Positions 8,940 to 17,875 of a stretch of 64,000 bases of DNA are shown here, piece after piece. The DNA lies in contig NZ_LANI01000020.1 of NCBI RefSeq assembly GCF_000982415.1, positions 62,001-126,000 of the forward strand, read 5' to 3'. The translations under genes and the position numbers were made by a program. How positions within the stretch are numbered: position 1 is the stretch's first letter; each line of letters opens with the position of its first letter. Under the pieces are notes generated by a model. That model saw nothing but the letters and a program-made list of their open reading frames with translations. It was not told the origin of the DNA and ran no database searches. Source of the DNA: Kiloniella litopenaei. Its GTDB lineage: Bacteria; Pseudomonadota; Alphaproteobacteria; Kiloniellales; Kiloniellaceae.

Positions 8940-10024
8940 GTGATGATCGATTAGTATCAAATGAATTTTCCGAAGGTGATGGTGCCGAGAAGTCCTTGCG
9001 CCCGCTCAGCCTTGGGGAGTTTATCGGGCAGCGTCAGCTACGTGAAAACCTGCATATTTTTATTGAGGCTGCGAAACAGCGCGGTGATGCACTGGATCAT
9101 GTGTTGTTTTTTGGGCCACCGGGTCTTGGTAAAACAACCTTGGCACAGGTTGTTGCCCGTGAACTGGGTGTTGGCTTTCGGGCAACATCTGGGCCCGTTA
9201 TTGCTAAAGCCGGGGATCTGGCTGCTATTTTGACTAACCTGCAGCCCCACGACGTTCTCTTTATCGATGAAATTCATCGTCTGTCCCCTGTTGTCGAAGA
9301 AATACTTTATCCGGCTATGGAAGATTTTAAGCTGGATTTGATTATCGGGGAAGGACCAGCCGCAAGATCGGTTCAAATCGATCTGCCGCCCTTTACTTTG
9401 ATTGGGGCCACAACACGATCCGGATTGATTTCAACACCACTGCGGGAACGGTTTGGAATTCCGCTAAGGCTTCAATTCTATGAGCCAGAGGAACTACAGC
9501 AAATCGTTGCCCGAGGTGCCAAAATTCTCGAAGCACCCATGAGTGATGACGGGGCTTTCGAAATTGCGCGCCGGGCAAGGGGAACGCCAAGGGTATCTGG
9601 CCGTCTGTTGCGCAGGGTAAGAGATTTCGCGGCTGTCGCGGGGGTTGATTTGATTGAAGCTGCTGATGCCGACGTGGCCTTGCGCCGTTTGGATGTTGAC
9701 GAAAAAGGTCTTGATGCCATGGACCGCCGATATCTGCGTGTTATTGCAGAAAACTATGGCGGTGGTCCTGTTGGTGCAGAAACCCTTGCAGCTGCTTTAT
9801 CCGAGCAACGGGATGTTATTGAAGATGTTATTGAACCCTATTTGATCCAACAGGGTTTTCTACAGCGAACACCGCGGGGGCGTTTGCTCAGTTCGACGGG
9901 ATATAAATATCTGGGTCTAAACGAACCTGTTGAGGTTAAGGCCCGAAGATCATCTCAAATGGACCTGCTCTCAGGTGCAGGAGTACGAGAAGATAGCCCA
10001 GGCGATAGTAATGAAATCGGGTAA
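8936..10024 (+). CDS. ruvB: Holliday junction branch migration ATPase RuvB
   Basis: RuvB is the hexameric AAA+ motor that drives branch migration. The 362-residue sequence has Walker A GPPGLGKT at about 60-67, Walker [10 protein letters not shown] near 110, sensor/arginine-finger region [19 protein letters not shown], and the C-terminal winged-helix domain ending TPRGRLLS. The start is GTG at 8936 inside the overlapping GTGA shared with the ruvA stop; no other start fits. A short non-conserved acidic/Ser tail follows the winged helix. Confidence 0.96.
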   Translation: MSDDRLVSNEFSEGDGAEKSLRPLSLGEFIGQRQLRENLHIFIEAAKQRGDALDHVLFFGPPGLGKTTLAQVVARELGVGFRATSGPVIAKAGDLAAILTNLQPHDVLFIDEIHRLSPVVEEILYPAMEDFKLDLIIGEGPAARSVQIDLPPFTLIGATTRSGLISTPLRERFGIPLRLQFYEPEELQQIVARGAKILEAPMSDDGAFEIARRARGTPRVSGRLLRRVRDFAAVAGVDLIEAADADVALRRLDVDEKGLDAMDRRYLRVIAENYGGGPVGAETLAAALSEQRDVIEDVIEPYLIQQGFLQRTPRGRLLSSTGYKYLGLNEPVEVKARRSSQMDLLSGAGVREDSPGDSNEIG

Positions 10025-10050
10025 TTGGGGCATAGTTAGCTGGAACTGGC

Positions 10051-10497
10051 ATGAAACAAATTTGTGACCTTCCCCTAAGCGGGGCATTTGAAAAAGGCAG
10101 CCATTACTATCCTGTACGTGTTTATTACGAGGACACAGATAATGCTAAAATTGTCTATCACGCCAATTACTTGAAGTTTGCCGAACGCGCCCGGACAGAG
10201 ATTTTGCGGCTGCTCGATTTTCAGCAAACTGATCTTAGTAAGCGTTTTGGCCTTTTTTTTGCCGTAAAAGATTGCTTTCTTAAGTTCGCGCAACCAGCAT
10301 ATCTTGATGATTTGCTGGTTGTGAAGTCCAGAATTACCCAAATGAAAGGCGCAAGTTTTTCATTTGAACAGATTATTTATCGGGACGATGTTCCATTGGT
10401 TCACTGCGATATCCGTATCGCTTGTGTGGATGAAAGGGGGGGACCCGCAAGGATCCCATCAGAAATAAGTCAGACTTTGAGTAAGTTCGGGCTGTAG
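10051..10497 (+). CDS. ybgC: YbgC-type acyl-CoA thioesterase of the Tol-Pal cluster
   Basis: The 148-residue hot-dog-fold protein shows the YbgC signature VYYEDTDNAKIVYHANYLKF with its catalytic aspartate, then ERARTEILR. YbgC proteins hydrolyse short-chain acyl-CoA or acyl-ACP and are found next to tolQ in most proteobacteria. It lies 26 bp after ruvB and 57 bp before tolQ, matching the usual operon order. Its link with Tol-Pal function is known mainly from conserved position. Confidence 0.93.
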   Translation: MKQICDLPLSGAFEKGSHYYPVRVYYEDTDNAKIVYHANYLKFAERARTEILRLLDFQQTDLSKRFGLFFAVKDCFLKFAQPAYLDDLLVVKSRITQMKGASFSFEQIIYRDDVPLVHCDIRIACVDERGGPARIPSEISQTLSKFGL

Positions 10498-10554
10498 GCT
10501 TGGACGTAAGTTTGGGGAATGAGTTTAGGGTGCTAAAAGGAGCTGTCAAAGCCG

Positions 10555-11325
10555 ATGGCAAATGAAGTTATAGAAACAGTCGAGACAGTTGGTCTTGGTG
10601 GCGAAGTCGTTGATTCCGTTGCATTGGGTGGCGCTGCAGCCGTGCATGATCTCAGTGTGTGGGGATTGTTTCTTCAAGCCGACCTGATTGTGAAAATCGT
10701 TATCTTTATTCTCATTATTGCCTCTATCTGGTCTTGGGCAATCATGATTGATAAAATCGTGAAGCTAAGAAGCTTGCGGCGTCGCGCGGATCAATTCGAT
10801 GAAGCATTCTGGTCTGGCGGTTCTTTGGATGATCTTTACGATCGTATCGAAAAACGTCCTTCTGATCCTGTTTCCAGTATCTTTATTTCGGCCATGCGCG
10901 AATGGCGCCGGGCAAGTAGCCGTGGCAATGGCAGCCGTAGCGATCATGCCCGTGTTAGTTTGCAACAGCGTATTGACCGTGTGATGGATATTAGTCTGAA
11001 TCGGGAAATGGACATCCTTGAAAGAGGTATGGTTTTTCTCGCTTCTGTAGGCTCTTCTGCTCCTTTTATCGGTCTTTTCGGGACGGTCTGGGGCATTATG
11101 AACGCCTTTACCTCTATTGCTGCCTCTAAAAACACAAGCCTTGCTGTAGTTGCTCCGGGGATTGCAGAGGCGCTTTTTGCGACGGCCCTTGGTCTTGTTG
11201 CCGCTATTCCTGCTGTGCTGGCCTATAACAAGCTATCCAGTGATATCGGACGTTATGGCGCACGGCTGGAGGTTTTTGCCGGTGAATTCAGTGCCATTCT
11301 CTCGCGTCAGCTAGAGGAGCACTAG
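10555..11325 (+). CDS. tolQ: Tol-Pal system protein TolQ
   Basis: TolQ is the MotA/ExbB-type inner-membrane channel protein that, with TolR, uses the proton gradient to energise TolA. The 256 residues contain a first membrane segment near 45-65 (LIVKIVIFILIIASIWSWAI), a cytoplasmic loop, and two further segments. The latter include the conserved GTVWGIMNAF and PGIAEALFATALGL motifs, the second bearing the helix residues that line the proton path. It is followed after 1 bp by tolR, so the pair is coupled. Confidence 0.95.
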   Translation: MANEVIETVETVGLGGEVVDSVALGGAAAVHDLSVWGLFLQADLIVKIVIFILIIASIWSWAIMIDKIVKLRSLRRRADQFDEAFWSGGSLDDLYDRIEKRPSDPVSSIFISAMREWRRASSRGNGSRSDHARVSLQQRIDRVMDISLNREMDILERGMVFLASVGSSAPFIGLFGTVWGIMNAFTSIAASKNTSLAVVAPGIAEALFATALGLVAAIPAVLAYNKLSSDIGRYGARLEVFAGEFSAILSRQLEEH

Positions 11326-11326
11326 A

Positions 11327-11782
11327 ATGGCAGCCCCGACACTTGGTGGTGGTTCATCCAAAGGCAGCGGTCGTTGGAAACGTTCTAGCCGCAAGCCGAT
11401 GAGTGATATCAACGTAACGCCCTTTGTGGATGTTATGCTTGTGCTTCTGATTGTCTTTATGGTTACGGCACCTCTACTAACCGTTGGTGTGCCTGTTGAC
11501 CTGCCCAAAGCACAAGCCAAAACATTGAATGCGTCGGAAGAACCTTTGGTTATTTCGGTAAACGCGACGGGTGAGCTTTTTCTACAAGAAACCAAGGTTA
11601 CCGAAGAGCAACTGGTTCCTCGGCTGAATGCGATCACAGAAAATAAACCGGATACGCGGGTTTATGTGCGGGGCGATAAAGCCATCGATTACGGACGGGT
11701 CATGCAGGTAATGAGCCTTGTTAACAGTGCGGGTTATGACAGGGTCGCTTTGATTGCTGAATTACCCAAAGAAAAGAAGTAG
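11327..11782 (+). CDS. tolR: Tol-Pal system protein TolR
   Basis: The 151-residue ExbD/TolR-family protein has a short basic cytoplasmic tail and one membrane helix. Its start, [20 protein letters not shown] in all but the first residues, contains the essential proton-carrying aspartate. A periplasmic domain follows, with the [17 protein letters not shown] motif. It partners TolQ in the motor complex and lies between tolQ and tolA with almost no gaps. Confidence 0.95.
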   Translation: MAAPTLGGGSSKGSGRWKRSSRKPMSDINVTPFVDVMLVLLIVFMVTAPLLTVGVPVDLPKAQAKTLNASEEPLVISVNATGELFLQETKVTEEQLVPRLNAITENKPDTRVYVRGDKAIDYGRVMQVMSLVNSAGYDRVALIAELPKEKK

Positions 11783-11793
11783 TCGCTAAGAAT

Positions 11794-12759
11794 ATGCGTA
11801 CAGGCATTGCTGTTTCTTTATTAATGCATATGGCGTTGTTGGCGTTTGTAATTTTTGGATTACCACGCTTTAACAAGCCCTTCCTTGCCGAGCAGGTTGT
11901 CCCTGTTGAATTTGTGGTGCTTGCAGAGCTTGATTTGGAGAAACCGCCTGCTCCTGAACAGGATATTCCTGAACCAGAGTCAGAAGAACTTCCAAAGCCG
12001 GAACCAAAACCGGAACCTGAACCCCAGCCAGAGCCGACCCCTCAGCCAGAACCACAACCTGAACCCGAGCCTGTTCCAGAGCCGGCTCCTGAGCCTGAGC
12101 CCCAGCCTGAACCTATTCCTGAGCCCGAACCAGCTCCTGAACCGGAGCCCGTTCCAGAGCCGGAACCTTTGAAGGTCGAAGCGCCAGAGCCGGAAATAAT
12201 TGAAAATATAGAACCGGAACCTGAGGAAGTTAAAAAGGCTTTGCCGCCAAAACCCAAGGCACGTCCCAAGCCGCCTAAGCGTCCGGAACCCAAAACAGAA
12301 GTGGTGAAGAAAGAGAAAGAGCCGGAAGCAAAGGTTGATGCGCTAACGTCGATTTTGAAAAATGTAGATAAGCTAAAGTCTGCACCAAAGAAAACGACGA
12401 CCAAAGGTAAGGCGCCAACAACGCCAACACGACAGCGGGCCTCTGCTGCGCAGATCAATGATATTCAAAGATCACTTCAACAACAGATGAAACGTTGCTG
12501 GCGGGTAGATGCTGGTGCATTACAAGCTGATGAAATGATCGTAGAGATCACTATGCAAATGCGCCAGGACGGCAGTATTAATAGCGTTAAGATTGTTGAT
12601 CAAAATAGGTTTAACAAAGATGCTTATTTCAGAACCGCGGCTGAAAATGCCAGACGTGCTGTTATTAGCTGTGCACCTTATAAGCTTCCCGTTGATCTCT
12701 ATTCTGATTGGCAAACACTAAACTTGAAATTTGATCCGTCTAAGATGTTTGGGCAATGA
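11794..12759 (+). CDS. tolA: Tol-Pal system protein TolA with Pro-Glu-rich linker
   Basis: TolA spans the periplasm and transmits TolQR energy to TolB-Pal during outer-membrane constriction. The 321-residue protein has one N-terminal membrane helix with a SLLMH motif (the SxxxH contact to TolQ). Domain II, about residues 48-150, is built of repeated Pro-Glu dipeptides with Gln/Pro interruptions, and a Lys-Pro segment follows. Domain III (about residues 225-321) holds two cysteines in RCWRV and SCAPYKLP that probably form its disulfide. The linker is more like TonB than like the Ala/Lys helical coil of E. coli TolA. The stop overlaps the next gene by 4 bp. Confidence 0.93.
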   Translation: MRTGIAVSLLMHMALLAFVIFGLPRFNKPFLAEQVVPVEFVVLAELDLEKPPAPEQDIPEPESEELPKPEPKPEPEPQPEPTPQPEPQPEPEPVPEPAPEPEPQPEPIPEPEPAPEPEPVPEPEPLKVEAPEPEIIENIEPEPEEVKKALPPKPKARPKPPKRPEPKTEVVKKEKEPEAKVDALTSILKNVDKLKSAPKKTTTKGKAPTTPTRQRASAAQINDIQRSLQQQMKRCWRVDAGALQADEMIVEITMQMRQDGSINSVKIVDQNRFNKDAYFRTAAENARRAVISCAPYKLPVDLYSDWQTLNLKFDPSKMFGQ

Positions 12760-13136
12760 TTTTAAGGCCTCGCATTAAACGCGCTTTGTCATGGTTATTT
12801 TGTGGGGTGTGTTTGTGTTTAAAGAGTGTGGCGGTAGCTGAGCCAATTACTTCTGTTAAAGAAATTGGCGAATGTTGGAAAACAAATTTTAGCCCTAATT
12901 CTTCGTTAGATACTATTGTTGAGTTATCAATGAAGTTGTCTCGTGATGGTAAGGTGGAAGAGGTTATCGTTGTTGATCCTGAGCGTTTCAATCATGATGA
13001 TGCTTTTAACGCACTATCTAACGAGCTAGGTAAAGCACTTGTTGAGTGCGGACCTTATAAATTTCCAGATGATCTGCATGATGACTGGAAAGTGATGAAT
13101 ATTCGATTTGATCCGTCAAAAATGTTCGGGCAATGA
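12756..13136 (+). CDS. Stand-alone secreted TolA C-terminal-domain paralogue
   Basis: This 126-residue protein has a basic N-terminus and hydrophobic stretch typical of a signal peptide (about residues 1-28, ending VAVAEP). After that it is a single TolA domain III. It shares with the upstream tolA the order CW...VELSMK..DG....I/V..V..(D/E)RFN....F..A....KAL..C.PYK.P.DL..DW. It also shares the identical ending FDPSKMFGQ and stop. Both cysteines are kept. It overlaps tolA by 4 bp and tolB by 4 bp, so it is translated within the tol operon. It looks like a local duplication of the 3' end of tolA that gained an export signal. The function is unknown; it could bind TolB, Pal or peptidoglycan-associated partners without being energised. 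Confidence 0.85.
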   Translation: MILRPRIKRALSWLFCGVCLCLKSVAVAEPITSVKEIGECWKTNFSPNSSLDTIVELSMKLSRDGKVEEVIVVDPERFNHDDAFNALSNELGKALVECGPYKFPDDLHDDWKVMNIRFDPSKMFGQ

Positions 13137-14491
13137 ACGGGAGAAGAACAGTGATGTTAATAAAGGCAACGCGCGGCTTGCTGATTACCGCGATCAGCGT
13201 GTTGGGAATTGTGATAGGAACTATTCCTGCCCAAGCTGAAATCAATGTAAATATTACCGAAGGTTTTGTGGAACCTTTACCCGTTGCTGTTGCTGATTTT
13301 AATGGTGGGCAGCCAGAAGCACAGTTGATCGGACGGGATATTGCTGAGGTAATTTCTGCCAATCTCGAGCGTACAGGTTTGTTCAAGCCTATCGATAATA
13401 AAGCCTTTATCCAGGATCAGAACTCTCTTCGGGTCGGTGTTCGCTTTGGTGATTGGCGTTTGATCAATGCTCAAGCACTGGTAACTGGGGCAGCCCAGGT
13501 TCAAGGTGATGGCAAGGTCCGGATCGAATTTCGTCTTTGGGATGTTTATGCGGAAAACATGATGACGGGCTTTTCCTATACCTCCACTCGTACGAACTGG
13601 AGACGGATCGCACATCAGATATCTGATGCGATCTATAAGCGTTTGACAGGTGAACAGGGGTATTTTGATACCCGCGTTGTCTATGTGTCTGAAACTGGGC
13701 CTCAGAATCGACGCCAAAGACGACTAGCAATTATGGATCAGGATGGATTTAACCATAAATTCCTGACTAATGGCAGATTTGACGTCTTTACGCCTCGGTT
13801 TTCGCCAACATCACAAGAGATCACATATTTGTCATTCGAGGGGAATGTTCCAAAGGTAAAGCTTCTTGATCTGCAAACAGGTCGGGAAGAAACCCTTGGA
13901 AACTTCAAGGGAATGAGTTTTGCGCCGCGATTCTCTCCCGATGGAAACTCTGTGGTGATGAGCTTGGCTGATCGTGGGAATACCGAGATCTATACAATGG
14001 ATCTGAGGACCAGAAAGTTTTCTCGTCTGACAAATCACCCCGCTATTGATACGTCACCGTCCTATTCACCTGATGGATCCAAGGTTGTATTCAACTCGGA
14101 CCGCGGTGGTAGCCAACAGCTTTATGTTATGGATGTTAATGGCGGCAATGTTAAAAGAATCTCTTTTAACAAAGGACGTTATGCGACACCTGTTTGGTCT
14201 CCACGTGGTGATTTGATTGCCTTTACACGTCTTTCCGGTAGAAAGTTCTATATCGGGGTGATGAAACCTGATGGATCTGGCGAGCGTATGCTGGCAGAGG
14301 GATACCATGTTGAAGGGCCAACGTGGTCCCCGAATGGTCGGGTTCTGTCTTATTACAAGCAGGGTAAGTCTGATAGCCGCGGTAAGGTGAAAAGCAAAGT
14401 TTATACGGTTGATCTGTCCGGATATAACGAAAGAGAGGTTGTTACGCCTCTTGATGGAGTTGATCCAGCTTGGTCTCCACTATTGCAATAA
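13133..14491 (+). CDS. tolB: Tol-Pal system beta-propeller protein TolB
   Basis: TolB is the periplasmic partner of Pal and TolA. The 452 residues start with a signal peptide (hydrophobic core around residues 15-35, cleavage probably after AQA). An N-terminal alpha/beta domain follows, and then repeated propeller blades, each with FSPDGN-, YSPDGS-, WSPRGD- and WSPNGR-like turns. The ATG at 13133 overlaps the previous stop. A GTG at 13151 or ATG at 13154 inside the signal peptide region could also start translation. Confidence 0.95.
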   Translation: MNGRRTVMLIKATRGLLITAISVLGIVIGTIPAQAEINVNITEGFVEPLPVAVADFNGGQPEAQLIGRDIAEVISANLERTGLFKPIDNKAFIQDQNSLRVGVRFGDWRLINAQALVTGAAQVQGDGKVRIEFRLWDVYAENMMTGFSYTSTRTNWRRIAHQISDAIYKRLTGEQGYFDTRVVYVSETGPQNRRQRRLAIMDQDGFNHKFLTNGRFDVFTPRFSPTSQEITYLSFEGNVPKVKLLDLQTGREETLGNFKGMSFAPRFSPDGNSVVMSLADRGNTEIYTMDLRTRKFSRLTNHPAIDTSPSYSPDGSKVVFNSDRGGSQQLYVMDVNGGNVKRISFNKGRYATPVWSPRGDLIAFTRLSGRKFYIGVMKPDGSGERMLAEGYHVEGPTWSPNGRVLSYYKQGKSDSRGKVKSKVYTVDLSGYNEREVVTPLDGVDPAWSPLLQ

Positions 14492-14655
14492 GCTGTATGC
14501 TTGATAAATAACAGTAATATCGTTATAGTCGGGGACGTTTCCCGATTTAATCGGTGTAACTGGGGGTTTATTGAGTTTCTTCGTTGATCTGTTGCTTCAG
14601 ACAGATCACCTAACAATTTTAGTATTCGGGTATTACTCGAGAGGGCGAAAAAATT

Positions 14656-15177
14656 ATGCGCTTTAAGTTGCTCACAATGTTTGCAGCCGCACTGTTCCTA
14701 AGTGCTTGTGCCAGCAATTCTGATAACAATGCAGACGGATCTAACGACGGTTCATCTGCTTCAACTGGTACAACTGACCAGTCCTCCTCTGTAAGTTCTT
14801 CATCTATTCAGGGACCACAGCCTGGTTCTCTGGAACACCTCGTTGTAAACGTTGGTGACCGTGTTTTCTTTGGTTATGACCAAAGCGATCTTCAGGGCGA
14901 AGGTCAGAAAACAACTGAAGCACTTGCAGTTTGGTTGAACAGCTACCCAGCTGTGACTTTGACTGTCGAAGGTCATGCTGATGAGCGTGGAACACGTGAA
15001 TACAACTTGGCTCTTGGTGAGCGTCGTGCAAACTCTGTACGCGATTACCTTGTTGCTTTGGGTGTAAATCCGAATCGTGTTCAGGTCGTTAGCTATGGTA
15101 AAGAGCGCCCAGCTGTTCTTGGTTCAACCGAGGAAGCATGGTCTCAGAACCGTCGCGCAGTCTTCGTTGTAAACTAA
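14656..15177 (+). CDS. pal: Peptidoglycan-associated lipoprotein Pal
   Basis: Pal tethers the outer membrane to peptidoglycan and is the target of TolB/TolA. The 173-residue precursor has a signal peptide with lipobox LSAC (lipidated Cys at 18), then a low-complexity Asn/Ser/Asp/Thr linker. The OmpA-like domain carries VFFGYDQSDL, EGHADERGTREYN and ALGERRANSVRDYL, the peptidoglycan-binding signatures. A 164-bp gap from tolB contains overlapping short hairpins (TCGGG/CCCGA near 14529-14545), so pal may be set to a higher level than the genes before it. A strong terminator follows. Confidence 0.96.
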   Translation: MRFKLLTMFAAALFLSACASNSDNNADGSNDGSSASTGTTDQSSSVSSSSIQGPQPGSLEHLVVNVGDRVFFGYDQSDLQGEGQKTTEALAVWLNSYPAVTLTVEGHADERGTREYNLALGERRANSVRDYLVALGVNPNRVQVVSYGKERPAVLGSTEEAWSQNRRAVFVVN

Positions 15178-15200
15178 GCGCATAGACTGACCTTATTAAA

Positions 15201-15238
15201 AATCCCGTTTGGTTGACGAAACCAGACGGGATTTTTTT
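15201..15238 (+). terminator. Intrinsic terminator after pal
   Basis: AATCCCGT-TTGGTT pairs with AACCAG-ACGGGATT around a GACG loop and is followed by seven T residues. It is a textbook Rho-independent terminator ending the tol-pal transcript. Confidence 0.9.
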
Positions 15239-15342
15239 ATTAAATTACTGTTTTGCTTGTCCGATATTTGGTGTGCCATATTCTGACCAATATAGGGCTA
15301 TATAAATTCAGGACCTACTATCGTTTAAGGGTGCAAGAAAAG

Positions 15343-16389
15343 ATGTCATTGATGGCTGTTAGTTTGAAAACGCTTCGTATAGGCGCGGGTGCTGCGTTTG
15401 TTGTTATGGCAATGCAAGCAAGTGCCTGGGCGCAAAATTCACAGGTACAGGGACTGGTTAATAAAATTGACCGCCTTCAACGTGAACTGGTGACGTTACA
15501 ACAACACGTTTATCAGGGCAAAACGCCTTCTGCCGAAGATCTTGCTGCCGTCGGTACCAATACTGGTGGCGCGAATGCTGGGCGGCTAGAATTACGCCTT
15601 TCTCAGGTTGAAAATCAAATGAGAAGTTTGACGGGGCAATTCGAAGAAGTGAATTTTCGCTTGGATCAGCTTGGTAAAAGGCTGGATAAACTTGTTGCCG
15701 ATACGGATCTGCGTCTGCAAAATTTGGAAAATGGCCGGCAAATAGGGGCTGGACAGCAGGGAACGTCTCTTTCTGCTAATACCCCTTCTCAACCTGTGCC
15801 GCAAACGACTGGTACAGGGCAACCACCAGCCTCGGGACAGCCCGGTGTCTTGGGAACAATCCCGGCAGAAGACCTTAATAATTTTAACACGCAGCAACAG
15901 GCCGCAACGGCCCCCAATACTGCGGTTGACAGTTCTTCGCCACAAAGCTTGATACAGGGTGGGTTACGCGCTGACGAGGTCGGGGGTTATACGCTTCCCG
16001 GTGATACACCGAAAGAGCAATATGACTATTCCTTTGGTCTGCTGCGCCAGGCGCGTTATGACGAAGCAGAACAGGCTTTTTCTACTTTTGTTGAAAATCA
16101 TCCCGAAGATTCCTTGGCAGGTAATGCGACCTACTGGTTAGGGGAAACCTATTATGTGCGAGGTGATTATCAGCAGGCGGCGATTACCTTTGCTGATTCT
16201 TTCCAGCGTTATCCCAATTCTTCGAAAGCACCGGACAACCTTTTAAAACTTGGTCTTTCGTTGTCTTCGTTAGGTAATACATCTGATGCCTGTGGTACTT
16301 TTGGAGAGCTTTTGAATCGTTACCCGAATGCGAGTGCTATCGTCAAACAGCGCGCAGGACAGGAATCTCAACGTTTGAATTGTCCGTAA
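15343..16389 (+). CDS. cpoB: Cell division coordinator CpoB (YbgF)
   Basis: CpoB couples Tol-Pal constriction to peptidoglycan synthesis in the periplasm. The protein has a signal peptide ending ASAWAQ and an N-terminal coiled coil (IDRLQRELVTLQQ and a longer heptad region around residues 85-130). A Gln/Pro/Thr/Gly-rich linker and a C-terminal TPR domain follow, beginning EQYDYSFGLLRQARYDEAEQAF with YWLGETYYVRGDYQQAA. I start at ATG 15343 (348 residues) because the frame upstream to 15253 overlaps the promoter region and adds no sensible signal. It follows the pal terminator, so it likely has its own promoter. Confidence 0.92.
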   Translation: MSLMAVSLKTLRIGAGAAFVVMAMQASAWAQNSQVQGLVNKIDRLQRELVTLQQHVYQGKTPSAEDLAAVGTNTGGANAGRLELRLSQVENQMRSLTGQFEEVNFRLDQLGKRLDKLVADTDLRLQNLENGRQIGAGQQGTSLSANTPSQPVPQTTGTGQPPASGQPGVLGTIPAEDLNNFNTQQQAATAPNTAVDSSSPQSLIQGGLRADEVGGYTLPGDTPKEQYDYSFGLLRQARYDEAEQAFSTFVENHPEDSLAGNATYWLGETYYVRGDYQQAAITFADSFQRYPNSSKAPDNLLKLGLSLSSLGNTSDACGTFGELLNRYPNASAIVKQRAGQESQRLNCP

Positions 16390-16412
16390 GCTTTTATGCG
16401 AAGGGCAATCCA

Positions 16413-17786
16413 GTGAGTGATCTCTCGCCCGAAAAGGTGTTGCAATCAAAGGCTGATTCCAGGTTAAAGCCAGTTCAAGAAGACGAATTTGCACAGTTGA
16501 TGTCTGTGATCACCCTGCCTCGAAATCCTTTTCGGGTCGGGGTGGCTGTGTCTGGTGGTGCTGACAGTATGGCACTGTGCCTGTTGCTAAGAAACTGGGT
16601 CACGGCCAAAGGGGGGGAGCTTTTCGCTGTAACGGTAGATCATGGTCTGCGCCCCGAATCCGGTATCGAGGCTCAGTGGGTGCATGTACGCTTACTGGCT
16701 GAGGGCATTGAGCACGAAGTGCTTACACGTTCGCTCAAAACGGATAGTGGGGGGAAGGGAAGCTCTCAGGTGCGGGCGCGTAAGGCCCGACATGACCTGA
16801 TTGCCAAATGGTGCAGGGACAAAGAAATTTTTTTTCTGGCTCTTGGGCATCATCTGGATGATCAAATCGAAACATTTTTGATGCGACTTGTACGGCAGAG
16901 CAGATCAGATGGTCTGGCTGGTATTTCAATGCAACGTCAAGATGCTGCCATGACACTCATCCGCCCCTTGTTACGTTTGCCCAAAGAACGTTTGATCGAA
17001 ACCCTCCGGCACCATGGTTGGGGCTGGATTGAAGAGCCGAGTAACCAACGGGCAGATTATCTGAGAAATCGAATTAGACAAAAGTTACCTGTAATTGAAC
17101 GGCAAGGCGTAAAGAGAAGCACTTTAGTGCGGATTACCCATAGCTTGGGACGAATTCGTCGCTCCCTGCAAAAAAGGACCGATGCCTTTATCGATCAGAA
17201 GGTGAGATTGAATCCGGTTGGCTATGCAGAGATTGATTTTAACGAATCGGAAAAGATTCAGCCTGACATATTCAAAAGAGCCTTACAGCGCACTCTTTTG
17301 ACGATTGGGGGAGGAAATTATTCTCCTGGAACCGCCAAGCTTGATCGTTTGGTTTTGTCGCTTATGAACCCTGAGCCGACCAAGATGACACTTGCTGGAT
17401 GCGAAATTGTTCAAAAAGACCATACGATTTTTCTCGTTCGAGAGAACAGGCTGGTTCCACAGCTTTTGCTAACTCCGGGACTGGAATGCCTATGGGATAA
17501 TAGATTCTTTGTGCAGGTACACGAAGAAATGAAAAGTAGTAGTTTGTTGCTTCGAACATTGGGCGAAAGAGGTTGGCAGGATTTGTGTGAATTACATCCT
17601 GCGGTCAAAAATATAGCTGTTTCTTCCTTTGCGCGGTATAGTCTGCCAGCTGTTTATCATGGGGATAAAATCATAACGGTTCCCCATTTGGAGTATCTGA
17701 ATCCGGACTGGATCGATGAAATTCAGATGAAAATACGATTCGAACCAAAAAATATGCTGATTCAGTTGCCCTTTACGGTTGCTTAG
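16413..17786 (+). CDS. tilS: tRNA(Ile)-lysidine synthase
   Basis: TilS adds lysine to C34 of the tRNA-Ile CAU anticodon, changing its reading from AUG to AUA. The PP-loop ATP pyrophosphatase signature VAVSGGADSMALCLLL lies in the first 70 residues. It is followed by VTVDHGLRPES and GHHLDDQIETFLMRL, all diagnostic of the family. The C-terminal part is less conserved. The frame is open from a TTG at 16380 that overlaps the end of cpoB, but the GTG at 16413 has an AAGGG sequence at a better spacing, so I start there (457 residues). Confidence 0.92.
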   Translation: MSDLSPEKVLQSKADSRLKPVQEDEFAQLMSVITLPRNPFRVGVAVSGGADSMALCLLLRNWVTAKGGELFAVTVDHGLRPESGIEAQWVHVRLLAEGIEHEVLTRSLKTDSGGKGSSQVRARKARHDLIAKWCRDKEIFFLALGHHLDDQIETFLMRLVRQSRSDGLAGISMQRQDAAMTLIRPLLRLPKERLIETLRHHGWGWIEEPSNQRADYLRNRIRQKLPVIERQGVKRSTLVRITHSLGRIRRSLQKRTDAFIDQKVRLNPVGYAEIDFNESEKIQPDIFKRALQRTLLTIGGGNYSPGTAKLDRLVLSLMNPEPTKMTLAGCEIVQKDHTIFLVRENRLVPQLLLTPGLECLWDNRFFVQVHEEMKSSSLLLRTLGERGWQDLCELHPAVKNIAVSSFARYSLPAVYHGDKIITVPHLEYLNPDWIDEIQMKIRFEPKNMLIQLPFTVA

Positions 17787-17875
17787 GAGCGTAAGCGCAT
17801 TATCTTCTAGGAAGAAGTGATTCATTTCGCTGGACCTGTTTGGGTGCAGCACAGATTTTTTGGAAGGTCGTTACC

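Noticed and set aside
12042-12458. Long Gly/Ser-rich ORF on the minus strand opposite tolA
   Set aside because: It is the mirror of the Pro-Glu repeats of TolA. Low complexity on the opposite strand arises automatically and there is no ribosome site.
16610-16617. Runs of seven or eight G in tilS, folP and ybgC as further phase-variation tracts
   Set aside because: They encode or flank conserved residues and are shorter than tracts usually found to vary. Only the ten-G run in a variable linker was kept.
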